From NCBI RefSeq assembly GCF_900163625.1, contig NZ_FUIE01000030.1, positions 1-57,105 on the forward strand: DNA of 57,105 nucleotides, given 5' to 3'. Shown here piece after piece: positions 39,695 through 48,919 of this stretch. The DNA comes from Brevundimonas diminuta 3F5N (GTDB lineage: Bacteria > Pseudomonadota > Alphaproteobacteria > Caulobacterales > Caulobacteraceae). Position numbers and translations under genes: made by a program. The number at the start of each line of letters is the position of its first letter. Position 1 is the stretch's first letter. The notes beneath the pieces were generated by a model. That model ran no database searches. It worked only from the letters and a program-made list of their open reading frames with translations, and was not told the origin of the DNA.

Positions 39695-40903
39695 ATGGCG
39701 CAACGTGACTATTACGAGATTCTGGGAGTCGAGCGGACGGTCGACGCCGTCGTGCTCAAGAGCGCCTATCGCAAGCTGGCGATGGAGCACCATCCGGATC
39801 GCAACGGCGGCTCCGAAGAGTCTGTGGCCCGCTTCAAGGAAATCTCCGAGGCCTACACCGTCCTGTCGGACGAGCAGAAGCGTGCGGCCTATGACCGTTT
39901 CGGCCGCGCGGGCGTGGGCGGCGGCGCGGGCGGCGGCAATCCCTTCGGCCAGGGCGGCGGCCAGGGCTTCCACGACATCAACGACATCTTCTCCCAGGTC
40001 TTCGGCGACGCCTTCGGCGATGCGTTCGGCGGCCGGGGCGGCGGGCGCCAGCAACAGAGCGGCCCGCGTCGCGGTTCGGACCTGCGCTACGATCTCGAGA
40101 TCACCCTGGAGCAGGCCTACAAGGGCGCCGAGGTCGAGATCGCCATCCCGACCCTGATGAGCTGCGAGGTCTGCGACGGCTCGGGCGCCAAGGCGGGAAC
40201 CAAGCCGACCATCTGCTCCACCTGCGGCGGCGCCGGGCGCGTGCGCCAGGCCAACGGCTTCTTCCAGGTCGAGCGCACCTGCCCCCGCTGCGGCGGTTCG
40301 GGCGAAATGATCGCCGATCCCTGCACCACCTGCCGCGGCCACGGTCAGGTCCGCAAGACCCGCAAGCTCAGCCTGAAGGTTCCGGCGGGCGTGGACGACG
40401 GCTCGCGCATCCGCCTGTCGGGCGAGGGCGAGGCGGGCCAGCGCGGCGGGCCGCGCGGCGACCTCTATGTCTTCCTGTCGGTGCTGCCGCACGAACTGTT
40501 CGAGCGCGACAACCTGGACCTGCTGGTCACGGTGCCTGTGCCGATGACGGTGGCGGCCCTGGGCGGGGCTGTCGATGCGCCCTGCCTGATCTCCGAAGCC
40601 TGCGACGGCAAGTGCAAGGCTCCGGTCGAGGTGCCTGCCGGCGCGCAGACGGGCAAGACCGTCCGCATCAAGGGCAAGGGGATGCCGCATCTGAACGGGC
40701 GCGGCCGTGGCGATCTGGTGGTCGAACTGTTCGTCGAGACGCCGACCGACCTGAACGCGCGCCAGAAGGAGCTTCTGGCGGAACTGGCGGCCTCGCTGGG
40801 CGAAAGCCAGACCCCTCGCAACACCAGTTTCGCGGGCAAGGCCAAGCGCTTCTGGGCCGACATTCTGGGCGGCGACGCCGATAATCCGAAAGAGACCGCG
40901 TGA
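39695..40903 (+). CDS. dnaJ: Chaperone DnaJ (Hsp40)
   Basis: DnaJ delivers substrates to DnaK. The 402-residue type-I Hsp40 has the J domain with HPD (33-35), a Gly/Phe region (about 73-105) and four zinc motifs (CEVCDGSG, CSTCGGAG, CPRCGGSG, CTTCRGHG; about 156-220). The C-terminal domains carry a short Cys-containing insertion, CLISEACDGKCKA, typical of alphaproteobacteria. The stop overlaps the dapB start by four bases. Confidence 0.96.
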   Translation: MAQRDYYEILGVERTVDAVVLKSAYRKLAMEHHPDRNGGSEESVARFKEISEAYTVLSDEQKRAAYDRFGRAGVGGGAGGGNPFGQGGGQGFHDINDIFSQVFGDAFGDAFGGRGGGRQQQSGPRRGSDLRYDLEITLEQAYKGAEVEIAIPTLMSCEVCDGSGAKAGTKPTICSTCGGAGRVRQANGFFQVERTCPRCGGSGEMIADPCTTCRGHGQVRKTRKLSLKVPAGVDDGSRIRLSGEGEAGQRGGPRGDLYVFLSVLPHELFERDNLDLLVTVPVPMTVAALGGAVDAPCLISEACDGKCKAPVEVPAGAQTGKTVRIKGKGMPHLNGRGRGDLVVELFVETPTDLNARQKELLAELAASLGESQTPRNTSFAGKAKRFWADILGGDADNPKETA

Positions 40904-41649
40904 GCGACATCTTCCACGCCGGCATCTCCGGCGCCCGGGGCCGTATGGGCCGCGCTGTTTCGCAAGTTCTGGACGCCCGTGAGGACGTGGTGGTGGCTGC
41001 GCGCTTCGACCGCGGCGAGACTGTCGATCTGAAGCTGTGCGACGTCATCATCGACTTCTCGACGCCCGAGGCCTCGGTCGCCCTGGCCAAGGCCTGCGCT
41101 GCGGCGGGGGGACCGGCCCTGGTGGTCGGCTCAACCGGCCTGACGCCGGAACAGGAGGCCGAGATCGAGGCCGCCGCCGACAAGATCGCCATCGTCATGA
41201 GCGGCAATTTCTCGCTGGGCGTGAATATCCTGATCGGCCTCGTCGAGCATGCGGCCCTGCGGCTGGATGCGCGCGACTGGGACATCGAGGTGCTGGAGAC
41301 CCACCACCGGCGCAAGGTCGACGCCCCGTCGGGCACCGCCCTGATGCTGGGCGAGGCGGCCGCCAACGGCCGTGGTCGCGATCTCAAGGATGTGCGCAGC
41401 GCCCCTTATGACGGCATCACCGGCGCGCGTGAGCCGGGCAAGATCGGCTTCGCCTCCCTGCGGGCGGGCGGGGTGATCGGCGAGCACACCGTCATGTTCG
41501 GTTCGGAAGATGAGATGCTGACCCTGTCGCACTCGGCCATGGACCGCAGCTTGTTCGCCAAGGGCGCCGTGGCCGCCGCCGCGTGGGTGCGCAACCGTCG
41601 CCCCGGCCTTTATGACATGCAGGACGTGCTGGGTTTCCGCCAGGCATAA
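40900..41649 (+). CDS. dapB: 4-Hydroxy-tetrahydrodipicolinate reductase
   Basis: DapB is in the lysine and diaminopimelate pathway needed for peptidoglycan. The 249-residue protein has the nucleotide motif GISGARGRMGRAV near the start, GSTGLTPEQ near 77, and the substrate signature ETHHRRKVDAPSGTAL near 131. The GTG start overlaps the dnaJ stop as GTGA, so its translation should be tied to dnaJ and it may respond to heat shock. Confidence 0.95.
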   Translation: MSDIFHAGISGARGRMGRAVSQVLDAREDVVVAARFDRGETVDLKLCDVIIDFSTPEASVALAKACAAAGGPALVVGSTGLTPEQEAEIEAAADKIAIVMSGNFSLGVNILIGLVEHAALRLDARDWDIEVLETHHRRKVDAPSGTALMLGEAAANGRGRDLKDVRSAPYDGITGAREPGKIGFASLRAGGVIGEHTVMFGSEDEMLTLSHSAMDRSLFAKGAVAAAAWVRNRRPGLYDMQDVLGFRQA

Positions 41650-41671
41650 TGCCTGGAGGCACTGACGCGCC

Positions 41672-41712
41672 CGCGCTATCGCTCGCCGCGCGGCGGTTCG
41701 CTGCTTGAGCGC
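41672..41712 (+). repeat. Short hairpin repeat family B, copy B6
   Basis: CGCGCTATCGCTCGCCGCGC pairs with the following GGCGGTTCGCTGCTTGAGCGCG. It lies between the convergent stops of dapB and the BLUF gene, where no standard terminator is seen; it could end both transcripts. Confidence 0.75.
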
Positions 41713-41726
41713 GAATCTGCTTTTCG

Positions 41727-42128
41727 TCAGGCGGGTTCGGCCAGCAGGGCGCCCATCGCGCCGCGCCAGGCGGTCAGGTCGTCGGAGCGCTGCGCGATCA
41801 GGCGGCTGAGGACGCCGCACTGAGCTTGCGCCGGGGCGGTCATGCCCCAGGCAGGGAAGGCGCGGCGTTCGATGCGTCCGCGCGCCATGACCTCGATCTC
41901 TTCATGCCGCTCGTCGAAATGCAGATGCAGCATGAGGATGTCGAGCGCGGTGGGCGAGCCTTCCAGGCACTGAACGAACACGCCGTCCTGCAGCGCTAGC
42001 GCCCCCGTAACGCCGTTGCGGGCGTTCAGAAAGGCGGCGACGTGGACGATGTCGACCATCGCCGCCGCCTCGTCGTCCGGGGCCAGTCGCGAGCGGCTGC
42101 AATAGACGAGTTGGTCCAGCGTGTTCAT
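41727..42128 (-). CDS. BLUF-domain blue-light photoreceptor
   Basis: The 133-residue protein is a short BLUF protein that should bind FAD and sense blue light. The key photocycle residues are present: Y9 (LVYCS), N35 (LNARNG), Q53 (FVQCLEG) and the W94/M96 pair (FPAWGM). FDERH at 71-75 is also typical. About 37 residues after the domain form C-terminal helices; no output domain is fused, so it must act through a partner protein. It lies 47 bases after dut on the same strand. Its partner is not obvious from context. Confidence 0.88.
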   Translation of the reverse strand: MNTLDQLVYCSRSRLAPDDEAAAMVDIVHVAAFLNARNGVTGALALQDGVFVQCLEGSPTALDILMLHLHFDERHEEIEVMARGRIERRAFPAWGMTAPAQAQCGVLSRLIAQRSDDLTAWRGAMGALLAEPA

Positions 42129-42175
42129 GACGCCACGCTAGGGCCTTATCTCCGAGGATGAAAGTGAGGCTTTCG

Positions 42176-42625
42176 TCAACGCCCGGTTGAGCCGAAGCCG
42201 CCGGCGCCGCGCGTGGTCTCATCCACCGCCTCGACCTCGACCATCCGGGCCTGCTCATAGCGGGCGATGACCATCTGGGCGATGCGGTCGCCGCGCTTGA
42301 TCTCGAACGGCAGTTCGCCGTGGTTGATCAGGATGACCCCGACCTCGCCGCGATAGTCGCTGTCGATGGTGCCCGGCGAATTGGGCGCCGAGATCCCATG
42401 CTTCAGCGCCAGGCCCGAGCGCGGGCGCACCTGGGCCTCATAGCCCGGCTCCAGCGCGATCTTCAGCCCGGTGGGGATCAGCTTGCGCTGACCCGGCTCC
42501 AGCACCACGGTCTCGCCTTCGCCGATGGCGGCGCGCAGGTCCATGCCCGCCGAACCGGCGGTCTCATAGGCGGGCAGGGCCAGACCCTCGGCGTGGGGCA
42601 GGCGTTCGACGCGGATGGTGGTCAT
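42176..42625 (-). CDS. dut: dUTP diphosphatase
   Basis: Dut hydrolyses dUTP to dUMP. The 149-residue trimeric enzyme shows the five motifs: [18 protein letters not shown], the catalytic-Asp motif [20 protein letters not shown] and the C-terminal [11 protein letters not shown] arm. The ATG at 42625 lies 16 bases after the coaBC stop, so the two form an operon. Confidence 0.96.
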   Translation of the reverse strand: MTTIRVERLPHAEGLALPAYETAGSAGMDLRAAIGEGETVVLEPGQRKLIPTGLKIALEPGYEAQVRPRSGLALKHGISAPNSPGTIDSDYRGEVGVILINHGELPFEIKRGDRIAQMVIARYEQARMVEVEAVDETTRGAGGFGSTGR

Positions 42626-42641
42626 GACGGGGAGGTCTCTT

Positions 42642-43865
42642 CTAGGCCTTGAAGTGATCGGCGATGCGTTGGGCGAGCTTCCTCGCCACTTCGGTCTTGG
42701 ACTGGCGCGGCCACGGCTCGTCGCCGTTTTGCGTGAACAGGGTCACGGCGTTGCCGTCCGAGCCGAACACCTCGTCAGACACGTCGTTGCCGACGATCCA
42801 GTCGCAACCCTTGCGCGACAGCTTGGCGCGGGCGTTGGCTTCCAGATCGCTGGTCTCGGCGGCGAAGCCGACCACCAGTTTCGGGCGGCGCGGGCCGGGG
42901 GCTGAGACGCCCGCCAGGATGTCAGGATTTTCGATCAGGGCCAGAGACGGCGGGCCGCCGGGCGCCTTCTTGATCTTGCCGGAAGCCACGCCGTCCACGC
43001 GCCAGTCGGCGACGGCGGCGCTCATCACGGCGATGTCGGCGGGAAGGGCGGCCTCGACGGCGGCCTTCATCTCGGTCGCGGCCTCGACCCAGACGCGGGT
43101 CACGCCGACGGGCGCATCCAGCGCCACCGGGCCGGAGATCAGCGTCACCTGCGCCCCCAGCTCGGCCAGGGCGGCGGCGACGGCGTAGCCCTGCTTGCCG
43201 CTGGAGCGATTGGTCAGGCCGCGCACGGGGTCGATCGGCTCGAAGGTCGGTCCGGCCGTGACCACGGCGGTCTGGCCTGTGAGCGGCCGTCCGTCCGGTC
43301 CGGCCAGCAGGCGGGCGATGGCGTCGAAGATGATCGGCGGCTCGGCCATGCGGCCCGGCCCGAACTCGCCGCAGGCCATGATGCCGTCGTCCGGCCCGAC
43401 CACGGCCATGCCGTGGAAGCCGTCGAAGCTCTTCAGCCGCTCGACATTGGCCTGCACCGCCGGGTGCAGCCACATGCGGACATTCATCGCCGGGGCCAGC
43501 AGCACCTTCTTGTCCGTGGCCAGAAGCGTGGTCGAGGCCAGGTCGTCGGCCATGCCGTTGGCCGCCTTGGCGATCAGCCCGGCCGTGGCGGGCGCCACCA
43601 CCACCAGATCGGCCCAGCGCGACAGTTCGATATGGCCCATGGCGGTTTCGTCTTCCGGCATGAACAGGTCCTGCCGCACCGGATGGCCGGTCAGGGCCGC
43701 CAGCGACATGGGGGTGACGAACTCGGCCCCGGATCTGGTCAGGACGGTCATCACTTCGGCGTCCGCCTTCCTGAGCAGGCGGATCAGCTCCAGCGCCTTA
43801 TAGGCGGCGATGCCGCCGCCGACGATCAGCAGGACCTTGCGGCCGGAAAGCGAGGGTGCGGTCAT
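42642..43865 (-). CDS. coaBC: Bifunctional CoaBC (PPC decarboxylase / phosphopantothenate-cysteine ligase)
   Basis: CoaBC makes 4'-phosphopantetheine for coenzyme A. The 407 residues comprise an N-terminal flavin decarboxylase (about 1-190; GGGIAAYK, catalytic H in [29 protein letters not shown]) and a C-terminal ligase ([12 protein letters not shown] near 221, [12 protein letters not shown] near 299). The coaBC-dut order is common in alphaproteobacteria. It is divergent from the toxin-like lipoprotein gene with about 130 bases between. Confidence 0.95.
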   Translation of the reverse strand: MTAPSLSGRKVLLIVGGGIAAYKALELIRLLRKADAEVMTVLTRSGAEFVTPMSLAALTGHPVRQDLFMPEDETAMGHIELSRWADLVVVAPATAGLIAKAANGMADDLASTTLLATDKKVLLAPAMNVRMWLHPAVQANVERLKSFDGFHGMAVVGPDDGIMACGEFGPGRMAEPPIIFDAIARLLAGPDGRPLTGQTAVVTAGPTFEPIDPVRGLTNRSSGKQGYAVAAALAELGAQVTLISGPVALDAPVGVTRVWVEAATEMKAAVEAALPADIAVMSAAVADWRVDGVASGKIKKAPGGPPSLALIENPDILAGVSAPGPRRPKLVVGFAAETSDLEANARAKLSRKGCDWIVGNDVSDEVFGSDGNAVTLFTQNGDEPWPRQSKTEVARKLAQRIADHFKA

Positions 43866-43939
43866 GCTGGAATCTGTAGCCGCGTCGCGTGACGGCGTCG
43901 AGACAAAGCCGTCTGGCTAGCGTCCGCGCAAATGGAACA

Positions 43940-43968
43940 TTGTCAGAACAAAAATCTTGTGCCTAACT
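43940..43968 (+). promoter_or_regulatory. Candidate housekeeping promoter of the lipoprotein gene
   Basis: TTGTCA (43940-43945), 17 bases, CTAACT (43963-43968), in a locally AT-rich stretch. It would start transcription about 25 bases before the ATG at 43998. Confidence 0.4.
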
Positions 43969-43997
43969 GTGTTCGACGAGATGCGGGGAGGGTTTCC

Positions 43998-44507
43998 ATG
44001 CGGATGCGGGTGACGGCGGTGCTGGCCGCGACGGTGCTGGCGCTGGCCGGGTGCGACAACGGCGGCTCGGCGGTTGAGACACGCGAGAGAAGCGCGGCGG
44101 AGCCGGTGGGTCTTCTGGCGGCCGAGGCGGTCGAAGATACGGTCGACGCCCCGGTCGAGGCGGCCAAGCCGCCCGTCACCGCCAACCGGCGCGAGACCGC
44201 CGACGCCAAGGTGCAGAGGCTTTATGAGCGCAACGGCGCGGCCTTCGGCGCCAAGTCGGCCGACGACTACCTGCAGAAGGTGCGGGCCTTCACCGAGGAA
44301 ACGCCGAAGGGAACCGAAACGGTCAAACGACCGAACGGCGACACGCTCTTCTATCAGGCCTCGACCAACACCTTCGCCGTGGTGGACCGCAACGGGGTGC
44401 CGCGCACCATGTTCAAACCGGACGACGGTCCGACGTATTGGGCCGAACAAAAGGAGCGGGCCCCGACCTTCGGCCAGCGTCGCAACGCGTCACGCTCCGC
44501 CGAATAG
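43998..44507 (+). CDS. Lipoprotein with a polymorphic-toxin-like C-terminal domain
   Basis: The 169-residue precursor has a lipoprotein signal (residues 1-18, LALAGC, C19) and a linker rich in Ala and Glu. A domain at about 74-152 follows, with FGAKSADDYLQKVRAF, RPNGDTLFYQASTNTFAVVD and NGVPRTMFKPDDGPTYW. From memory this resembles the C-terminal module of many polymorphic toxins (contact-dependent and YD-repeat types). Those start with an HF-x-x-HG motif; here that position reads LYERNG, so the His residues are missing. GGGGAGG precedes the ATG at 43998. Function unknown; no immunity gene is evident. Confidence 0.7.
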   Translation: MRMRVTAVLAATVLALAGCDNGGSAVETRERSAAEPVGLLAAEAVEDTVDAPVEAAKPPVTANRRETADAKVQRLYERNGAAFGAKSADDYLQKVRAFTEETPKGTETVKRPNGDTLFYQASTNTFAVVDRNGVPRTMFKPDDGPTYWAEQKERAPTFGQRRNASRSAE

Positions 44508-44517
44508 CGGGGTGGTC

Positions 44518-45381
44518 TCAGACTTGATCGAACGTCAGGGGCGCGCCCCAGAATTGGGCGACCAGATCCGACTGCGGGCCGGGCGTGCCCGTGGTCAGGA
44601 AGTCGCGGCGCGACGAAGAGCCGAGGTCGTATTCCGGGTGGCGGTCGAAATAGCGCTCCAGCGAGTCGGCCACGGCGGCGGGCTGGCTGATGACCTGGAC
44701 GCCGGGCGGCAGGGCCTGGGCGAACAGGTCGGCCACGATCTCATAGTGGGTGCAGCCCAGGATGGCCTTGTCCGGGTGGCGGCCGATGCGGCGGCGCAGG
44801 GCGTCGACGTGGTCGTCGACCACCACCTTCAGCTCCTCCGGCGGGGCGCCCAGCTCGATCAGACCGGCTAGACCGGGGCAGGCCTCGGTGAAGACGGCCA
44901 GGTCGTCGCGGCGCTTGTCGATCTCGATCTCATAGACCCGGCTCATGGCCGTGGCGGCGGTGCAGAAGACGCCGGTGATGTCGATCGCCTCCTTCTTCTC
45001 GCCTTCCAGCCGCCCGTTGCGCTCGGCCTCAAAGGACCAGGGCAGGCCGGTGGCCGCCTCGATGGTCGGGACAATGATGCCCAAGACGTTGACCGGGCGG
45101 CCCAGCTTTTCGCGCATGGCCGGGATCCAGGTCTGCTGCAGGCGGCGCAGGGCGATGGCCGAGGCCGTGTTGCAGGCCAGGACGACCACGGAGGCGCCCG
45201 CCTCGAACAGGCGTTCGCAGCCGGCGCGCGTCAGCGCGACGATGTCCTCGCCGTTACGCCCGCCATAGGGAGCGTGGGCCTGGTCGCCCAGATAGATGAA
45301 GTCCCGCGTCGGAAAGCGGGTCGTGAGTTCGCGGTGGACCGTCAGGCCCCCCACGCCGGAGTCGAAAACACCTATCGCCAT
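44518..45381 (-). CDS. murI: Glutamate racemase
   Basis: MurI makes D-glutamate for peptidoglycan. The 287-residue protein has the Asp-Ser pair D7/S8 in VFDSGVGG, the two catalytic cysteines C70 (ACNTAS) and C210 (GCTHYE), and the H212 partner. The length is slightly above average; the last 30 residues (FWGAPLTFDQV end) are an extension. It converges with the lipoprotein gene, 10 bases apart. Confidence 0.94.
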   Translation of the reverse strand: MAIGVFDSGVGGLTVHRELTTRFPTRDFIYLGDQAHAPYGGRNGEDIVALTRAGCERLFEAGASVVVLACNTASAIALRRLQQTWIPAMREKLGRPVNVLGIIVPTIEAATGLPWSFEAERNGRLEGEKKEAIDITGVFCTAATAMSRVYEIEIDKRRDDLAVFTEACPGLAGLIELGAPPEELKVVVDDHVDALRRRIGRHPDKAILGCTHYEIVADLFAQALPPGVQVISQPAAVADSLERYFDRHPEYDLGSSSRRDFLTTGTPGPQSDLVAQFWGAPLTFDQV

Positions 45382-45502
45382 GCAGCGGCCTTTAGCCTCG
45401 CGGGGTTTCGCCGTCCAATAGTTAGGACTAAACCGGATTTATGCGACGTCGGGGGCCGCTGCGCCGAAGGACGTCCGAAACAGCTATGGTTGGGAGACCT
45501 GG

Positions 45503-47686
45503 ATGCACAGACGCCATCTTCTCATCGGGGGCGCGAGCCTCTTCGCCCTGTCGGGCTGCGCCTCGGCCGGGGCCGTGGAGAGCGCCATGAGCGGCGCTGT
45601 CGCCGCCCTGACGACCGCCGATGAGGCCCGCATCGCCCGCGCCGTCCTGCCGGCGACCGCGCCGCGCGCCGAGCTTTTGCAGCCCTGGACCGGCCCCTAT
45701 GAGGGCGTGCCGCCGTGGGACAAGGTGACGGCGCCCAAGATGCGCGAAGCCATCCTGGAAGGCATCGAACTGCAACGCGCCGACATCGCCGCCGTCGCCA
45801 ACAACGCCGAAGCTCCGACCTTCGCCAATACCTTGGCGGCGATGGAAATGGTCGGCGAACCGCTGGACCGCGCCCTGAACGTGTTCAGCGTCATGACGTC
45901 GAACATCGGCGGCGAGCAGTGGGACGTGCTGGAGACCGAGCTGTCGCCGATCCTGTCGGCCGCCTCGGACGAGATCACCTTCAACGAGAAGCTGTTCGCC
46001 CGCATCAAGGCCGTGGCTGACGGCGCTGACGCCGCGGGCCTGAACGCCCAGCAGAAGCGTCTGGCCGAGCGCAGCCGCGACGCCTTCGTACGCAACGGCG
46101 CCGCCCTGAACGCCGCCGGCAAGGCCGAACTGGGCCGCATCAACACCGACCTGTCGAACGCCTTCACCGGCTTTGGCCAGAAGGTGGTCGCCGACGAGAA
46201 CACCTGGACGGTCATCGCCAATGAGGCCGGTCTGAAGGGCCTGCCGGACTCGAACAAGGCCGCAGCAGCCGCCGCCGCGCGCACGCGCAACGTTCAGGGC
46301 TGGGTCATCGTCAACACCCGCTCCAGCGTCGATCCCTTCCTGACCTTCGCCGATGATCGCGCCCTGCGTCAGCAGGTCTGGACCAAGTTCGCCAAGCGCG
46401 GCGACAACAACGACGCCAACGACACCAAGTCGACCATCGCCCGCATCGTCGCCCTGCGTCAGCAGCGCGCCCGCCTGCTGGGCTTCGGCAACCACGCCGA
46501 ATGGCGCATGCAAGACACCATGGCCAAGACCCCGGCCGCGGCGATGGACCTGATGCAGCGCGTCTGGGCCCCGGCCAAGGCACGCGTCGCCGAGGAAGTC
46601 GCCGACATGAAGGCGATCGCCGGTCACGACATCGAGCCGTGGGACTACCTCTACTACGCCGAGAAGGTGCGTAAGGCGAAGTACGACCTCGATCAGAACG
46701 AGCTGAAGCCCTACTTCGAACTGCATGCTGTGCGCGCGGCGTCGTTCTACATGGCGGAGCGCCTGTACGGCTTCGTCTTCAAGCCGCTGCCCAAGGGAAC
46801 CGTCTCGACCTTCGAGCCGGACGTGACCACCTATGAGGTCACCGACAAGGCCACCGGCAAGCTGATCGGCCTGTTCTACGCCGACGACTTCGCCCGTCCG
46901 GGCAAGCGCTCGGGCGCCTGGATGACCACCTACCGCTCGTTCTCGCAGCTGACGGGTTCGAAGCCGATCCTGGCCTCGAACAACAACAACTTCGTCAAGG
47001 CGCCGGACGGCCAGCCCCTGCTGATCTCGCTGGACGACGCCGAGACCCTGTTCCACGAGTTCGGCCACGCCCTGCACTACTTCTCGTCGGTGGTGACCTA
47101 TCCCTCGTTCGGCAACACGCCGCGCGACTTCGTGGAGTATCCGTCGCAGGTGCACGAGCATTGGGTGCTGAGCCGCCCGATCCTCGACGGCTATATGAAG
47201 CACGTCGAGACCAAGCAGCCGATGCCGCAGGCGCTGGTAGACAAGATCGAGGCCTCCTCGACCTTCAACCAGGGCTACGCCACGGTCAGCTATCTGTCCT
47301 CGGCCCTGGTCGACATGGATCTGCATACGCAAGCCACCCCGCCGACCGATATCGACGCCTTCGAGAAGGCCTCGCTGGGCCGTCTGGGCATGCCCAAGGA
47401 GATCGTGATGCGGCACCGCCTGCCGCAGTTCAATCACCTGTTCACCTCGGACGCCTATTCGGCCGGCTACTACTCCTACCTGTGGTCGGAAGTGATGGAC
47501 GCCGACACCTGGGCCTACTTCGAAGAGTCGGGCGACGTCTTCAACCCGGACATCGGCGGCCGCTTCAAGTCGATCATCCTGGCGCCGGGCAACACCACGG
47601 ATCGCGGCGACGCCTATCGCCAGTTCCGCGGCCGCAACCCGGACGTGGCGGCCCTGCTGAAGGTGCGCGGCTTCCCGGTTTCCTAG
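45503..47686 (+). CDS. M3-family metallopeptidase lipoprotein (Dcp-like)
   Basis: This zinc dipeptidyl carboxypeptidase/oligopeptidase has 727 residues. The zinc motif FHEFGHALHYF carries H518, E519 and H522; the third ligand lies in the downstream region that includes SQVHEHW. The N-terminus MHRRHLLIGGASLFALSGCA combines a twin-arginine-like pair with a lipobox (C19), so it is probably a periplasm-facing lipoprotein that trims peptides. Members of this family in E. coli (Dcp, OpdA) are mostly not lipoproteins. A terminator and two family B hairpins follow. Confidence 0.88.
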   Translation: MHRRHLLIGGASLFALSGCASAGAVESAMSGAVAALTTADEARIARAVLPATAPRAELLQPWTGPYEGVPPWDKVTAPKMREAILEGIELQRADIAAVANNAEAPTFANTLAAMEMVGEPLDRALNVFSVMTSNIGGEQWDVLETELSPILSAASDEITFNEKLFARIKAVADGADAAGLNAQQKRLAERSRDAFVRNGAALNAAGKAELGRINTDLSNAFTGFGQKVVADENTWTVIANEAGLKGLPDSNKAAAAAAARTRNVQGWVIVNTRSSVDPFLTFADDRALRQQVWTKFAKRGDNNDANDTKSTIARIVALRQQRARLLGFGNHAEWRMQDTMAKTPAAAMDLMQRVWAPAKARVAEEVADMKAIAGHDIEPWDYLYYAEKVRKAKYDLDQNELKPYFELHAVRAASFYMAERLYGFVFKPLPKGTVSTFEPDVTTYEVTDKATGKLIGLFYADDFARPGKRSGAWMTTYRSFSQLTGSKPILASNNNNFVKAPDGQPLLISLDDAETLFHEFGHALHYFSSVVTYPSFGNTPRDFVEYPSQVHEHWVLSRPILDGYMKHVETKQPMPQALVDKIEASSTFNQGYATVSYLSSALVDMDLHTQATPPTDIDAFEKASLGRLGMPKEIVMRHRLPQFNHLFTSDAYSAGYYSYLWSEVMDADTWAYFEESGDVFNPDIGGRFKSIILAPGNTTDRGDAYRQFRGRNPDVAALLKVRGFPVS

Positions 47687-47687
47687 T

Positions 47688-47750
47688 GGCCTATCGGCCT
47701 TCGGCCTCATCTTGAGCGCCCCTAACGCGCTTCGCGCTGCTTGAGGGGCG
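47688..47750 (+). repeat. Short hairpin repeat family B, two adjoining copies
   Basis: Copies at 47688-47718 (CCTATCGGCCTTCGGCCTCATC, TTGAG end) and 47715-47750 (CCCTAACGCGC/GCGCTGCTTGAGGGG) follow the M3 peptidase stop. As at 3290-3358, the family occurs here as a pair. Confidence 0.7.
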
Positions 47751-47777
47751 TTGAGCCCGTTAGGCGCTGAACATGGA

Positions 47778-47812
47778 AAGGCCCGGTGGAGAAATCCGCC
47801 GGGCCTTTTTCT
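47778..47812 (+). terminator. Intrinsic terminator after the M3 peptidase gene
   Basis: The 13-bp stem AAGGCCCGGTGGA/TCCGCCGGGCCTT (one G-U) with a GAAA tetraloop is followed by TTTTT. Confidence 0.92.
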
Positions 47813-47817
47813 TTCCC

Positions 47818-47854
47818 GCTCATCCCGGCGGAGGCCGGGATCCAGTGCTTTGGC
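47818..47854 (+). repeat. Half copy of the two-armed element, A3
   Basis: Only the left arm, from GCTCATCCCGGCGGAGGCCG to CCAGTGCTTTGGC, is present. It lies directly behind the terminator. No inverted partner arm is seen before corA, so this is a solo arm. Confidence 0.8.
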
Positions 47855-47953
47855 TTAGAGCGCGATGTGGCGTAAGCCTTGGCTGTGTCACGGGCTGCGT
47901 CGGGTCGAGAAGGCTGAGCCTTCTGATCGCGGCCCAGCAAAGAAGGAGCGCTC

Positions 47954-48919
47954 ATGAGCGTCGTCGCCTCCTACGTCTACAAGGACGGCAAGCGGGTGCG
48001 CGACGCGCCGCTGACGGATCAGGGCCTGGCCCTGGCCAAGGGCGAATACCTGTGGATCGGCCTGCACGAGCCGTCGGACGAGGAGTTCGACGTCCTGGTG
48101 CGTCGCTTTCACCTGCATCCCCTGGCGGTCGAGGACGCCCTGACGGCGCACCAGATCCCCAAGCTGGAGGTCTATGGCTCCGAACTCTTCATCGTCGCCC
48201 GCACAGCCCAGGCCAAGGGCGACCGCATTCTGTACGGCGAAACCCACGTCTTCGTCGGCCCCAACTACGTCATCACCATCCGTCACGGCTCGGCCCGCGC
48301 CCACACCCAGCTGCGCGCCCAGCTGGAAGCCTCGCCGCACCAGTTGAGTCATGGGCCGGACTTCATCCTGCACGGGGTGCTGGATTTCATCGTCGACGGC
48401 TACATCCCCATCATCGACGCCATCGAGGACAAGGTGCTGGAGATGGAGCAGGTCGCCCTCGACAGCTTCCTGTCGCGCGCCGACATCACCCGCCTGTTCC
48501 AGCTGCGCCGCGAGCTGCTGAAGTTCAGCCGGGTGCTGGGGCCGATGGAGGAGGTCTGCGTCAAGTTGCAGTCGCTGGATCTGCCCTGCATCGACCGCGA
48601 GGTGCGGCCCTATTTCCGCGACGTGGCCGACCATGTGCGGCGTGTGTCCAGCCGGGCGGCGGGTCTGCGCGACATCCTGGCCTCGGTGTTCGAGGTGTCC
48701 AATCTGCTGGAGCAGCAGCGTCAGGGCGTCATCACTCGCAAGCTGGCCGCCTGGGCCGCCATCCTGGCGACGCCGACGGCGGTGGCGGGCATCTACGGCA
48801 TGAATTTCGACTACATGCCCGAGCTGCGCTGGACCTATGGCTATCCGGCGGTCCTGGCGTTGATCGTCGCCATCTGCATCGGCCTGTACGTCACCTTCAA
48901 GCGGACCCGGTGGCTGTAG
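47954..48919 (+). CDS. corA: CorA-type magnesium/divalent cation channel
   Basis: CorA is a pentameric inner-membrane Mg2+ channel. The 321-residue protein has a large cytoplasmic domain, the long stalk helix, then two transmembrane helices (about 262-282 and 293-313) linked by the selectivity GMN motif (282-284) and the loop FDYMPELRW. The C-terminus ends in KRTRWL. Its stop codon directly abuts the stop of ppc on the other strand. Confidence 0.94.
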   Translation: MSVVASYVYKDGKRVRDAPLTDQGLALAKGEYLWIGLHEPSDEEFDVLVRRFHLHPLAVEDALTAHQIPKLEVYGSELFIVARTAQAKGDRILYGETHVFVGPNYVITIRHGSARAHTQLRAQLEASPHQLSHGPDFILHGVLDFIVDGYIPIIDAIEDKVLEMEQVALDSFLSRADITRLFQLRRELLKFSRVLGPMEEVCVKLQSLDLPCIDREVRPYFRDVADHVRRVSSRAAGLRDILASVFEVSNLLEQQRQGVITRKLAAWAAILATPTAVAGIYGMNFDYMPELRWTYGYPAVLALIVAICIGLYVTFKRTRWL

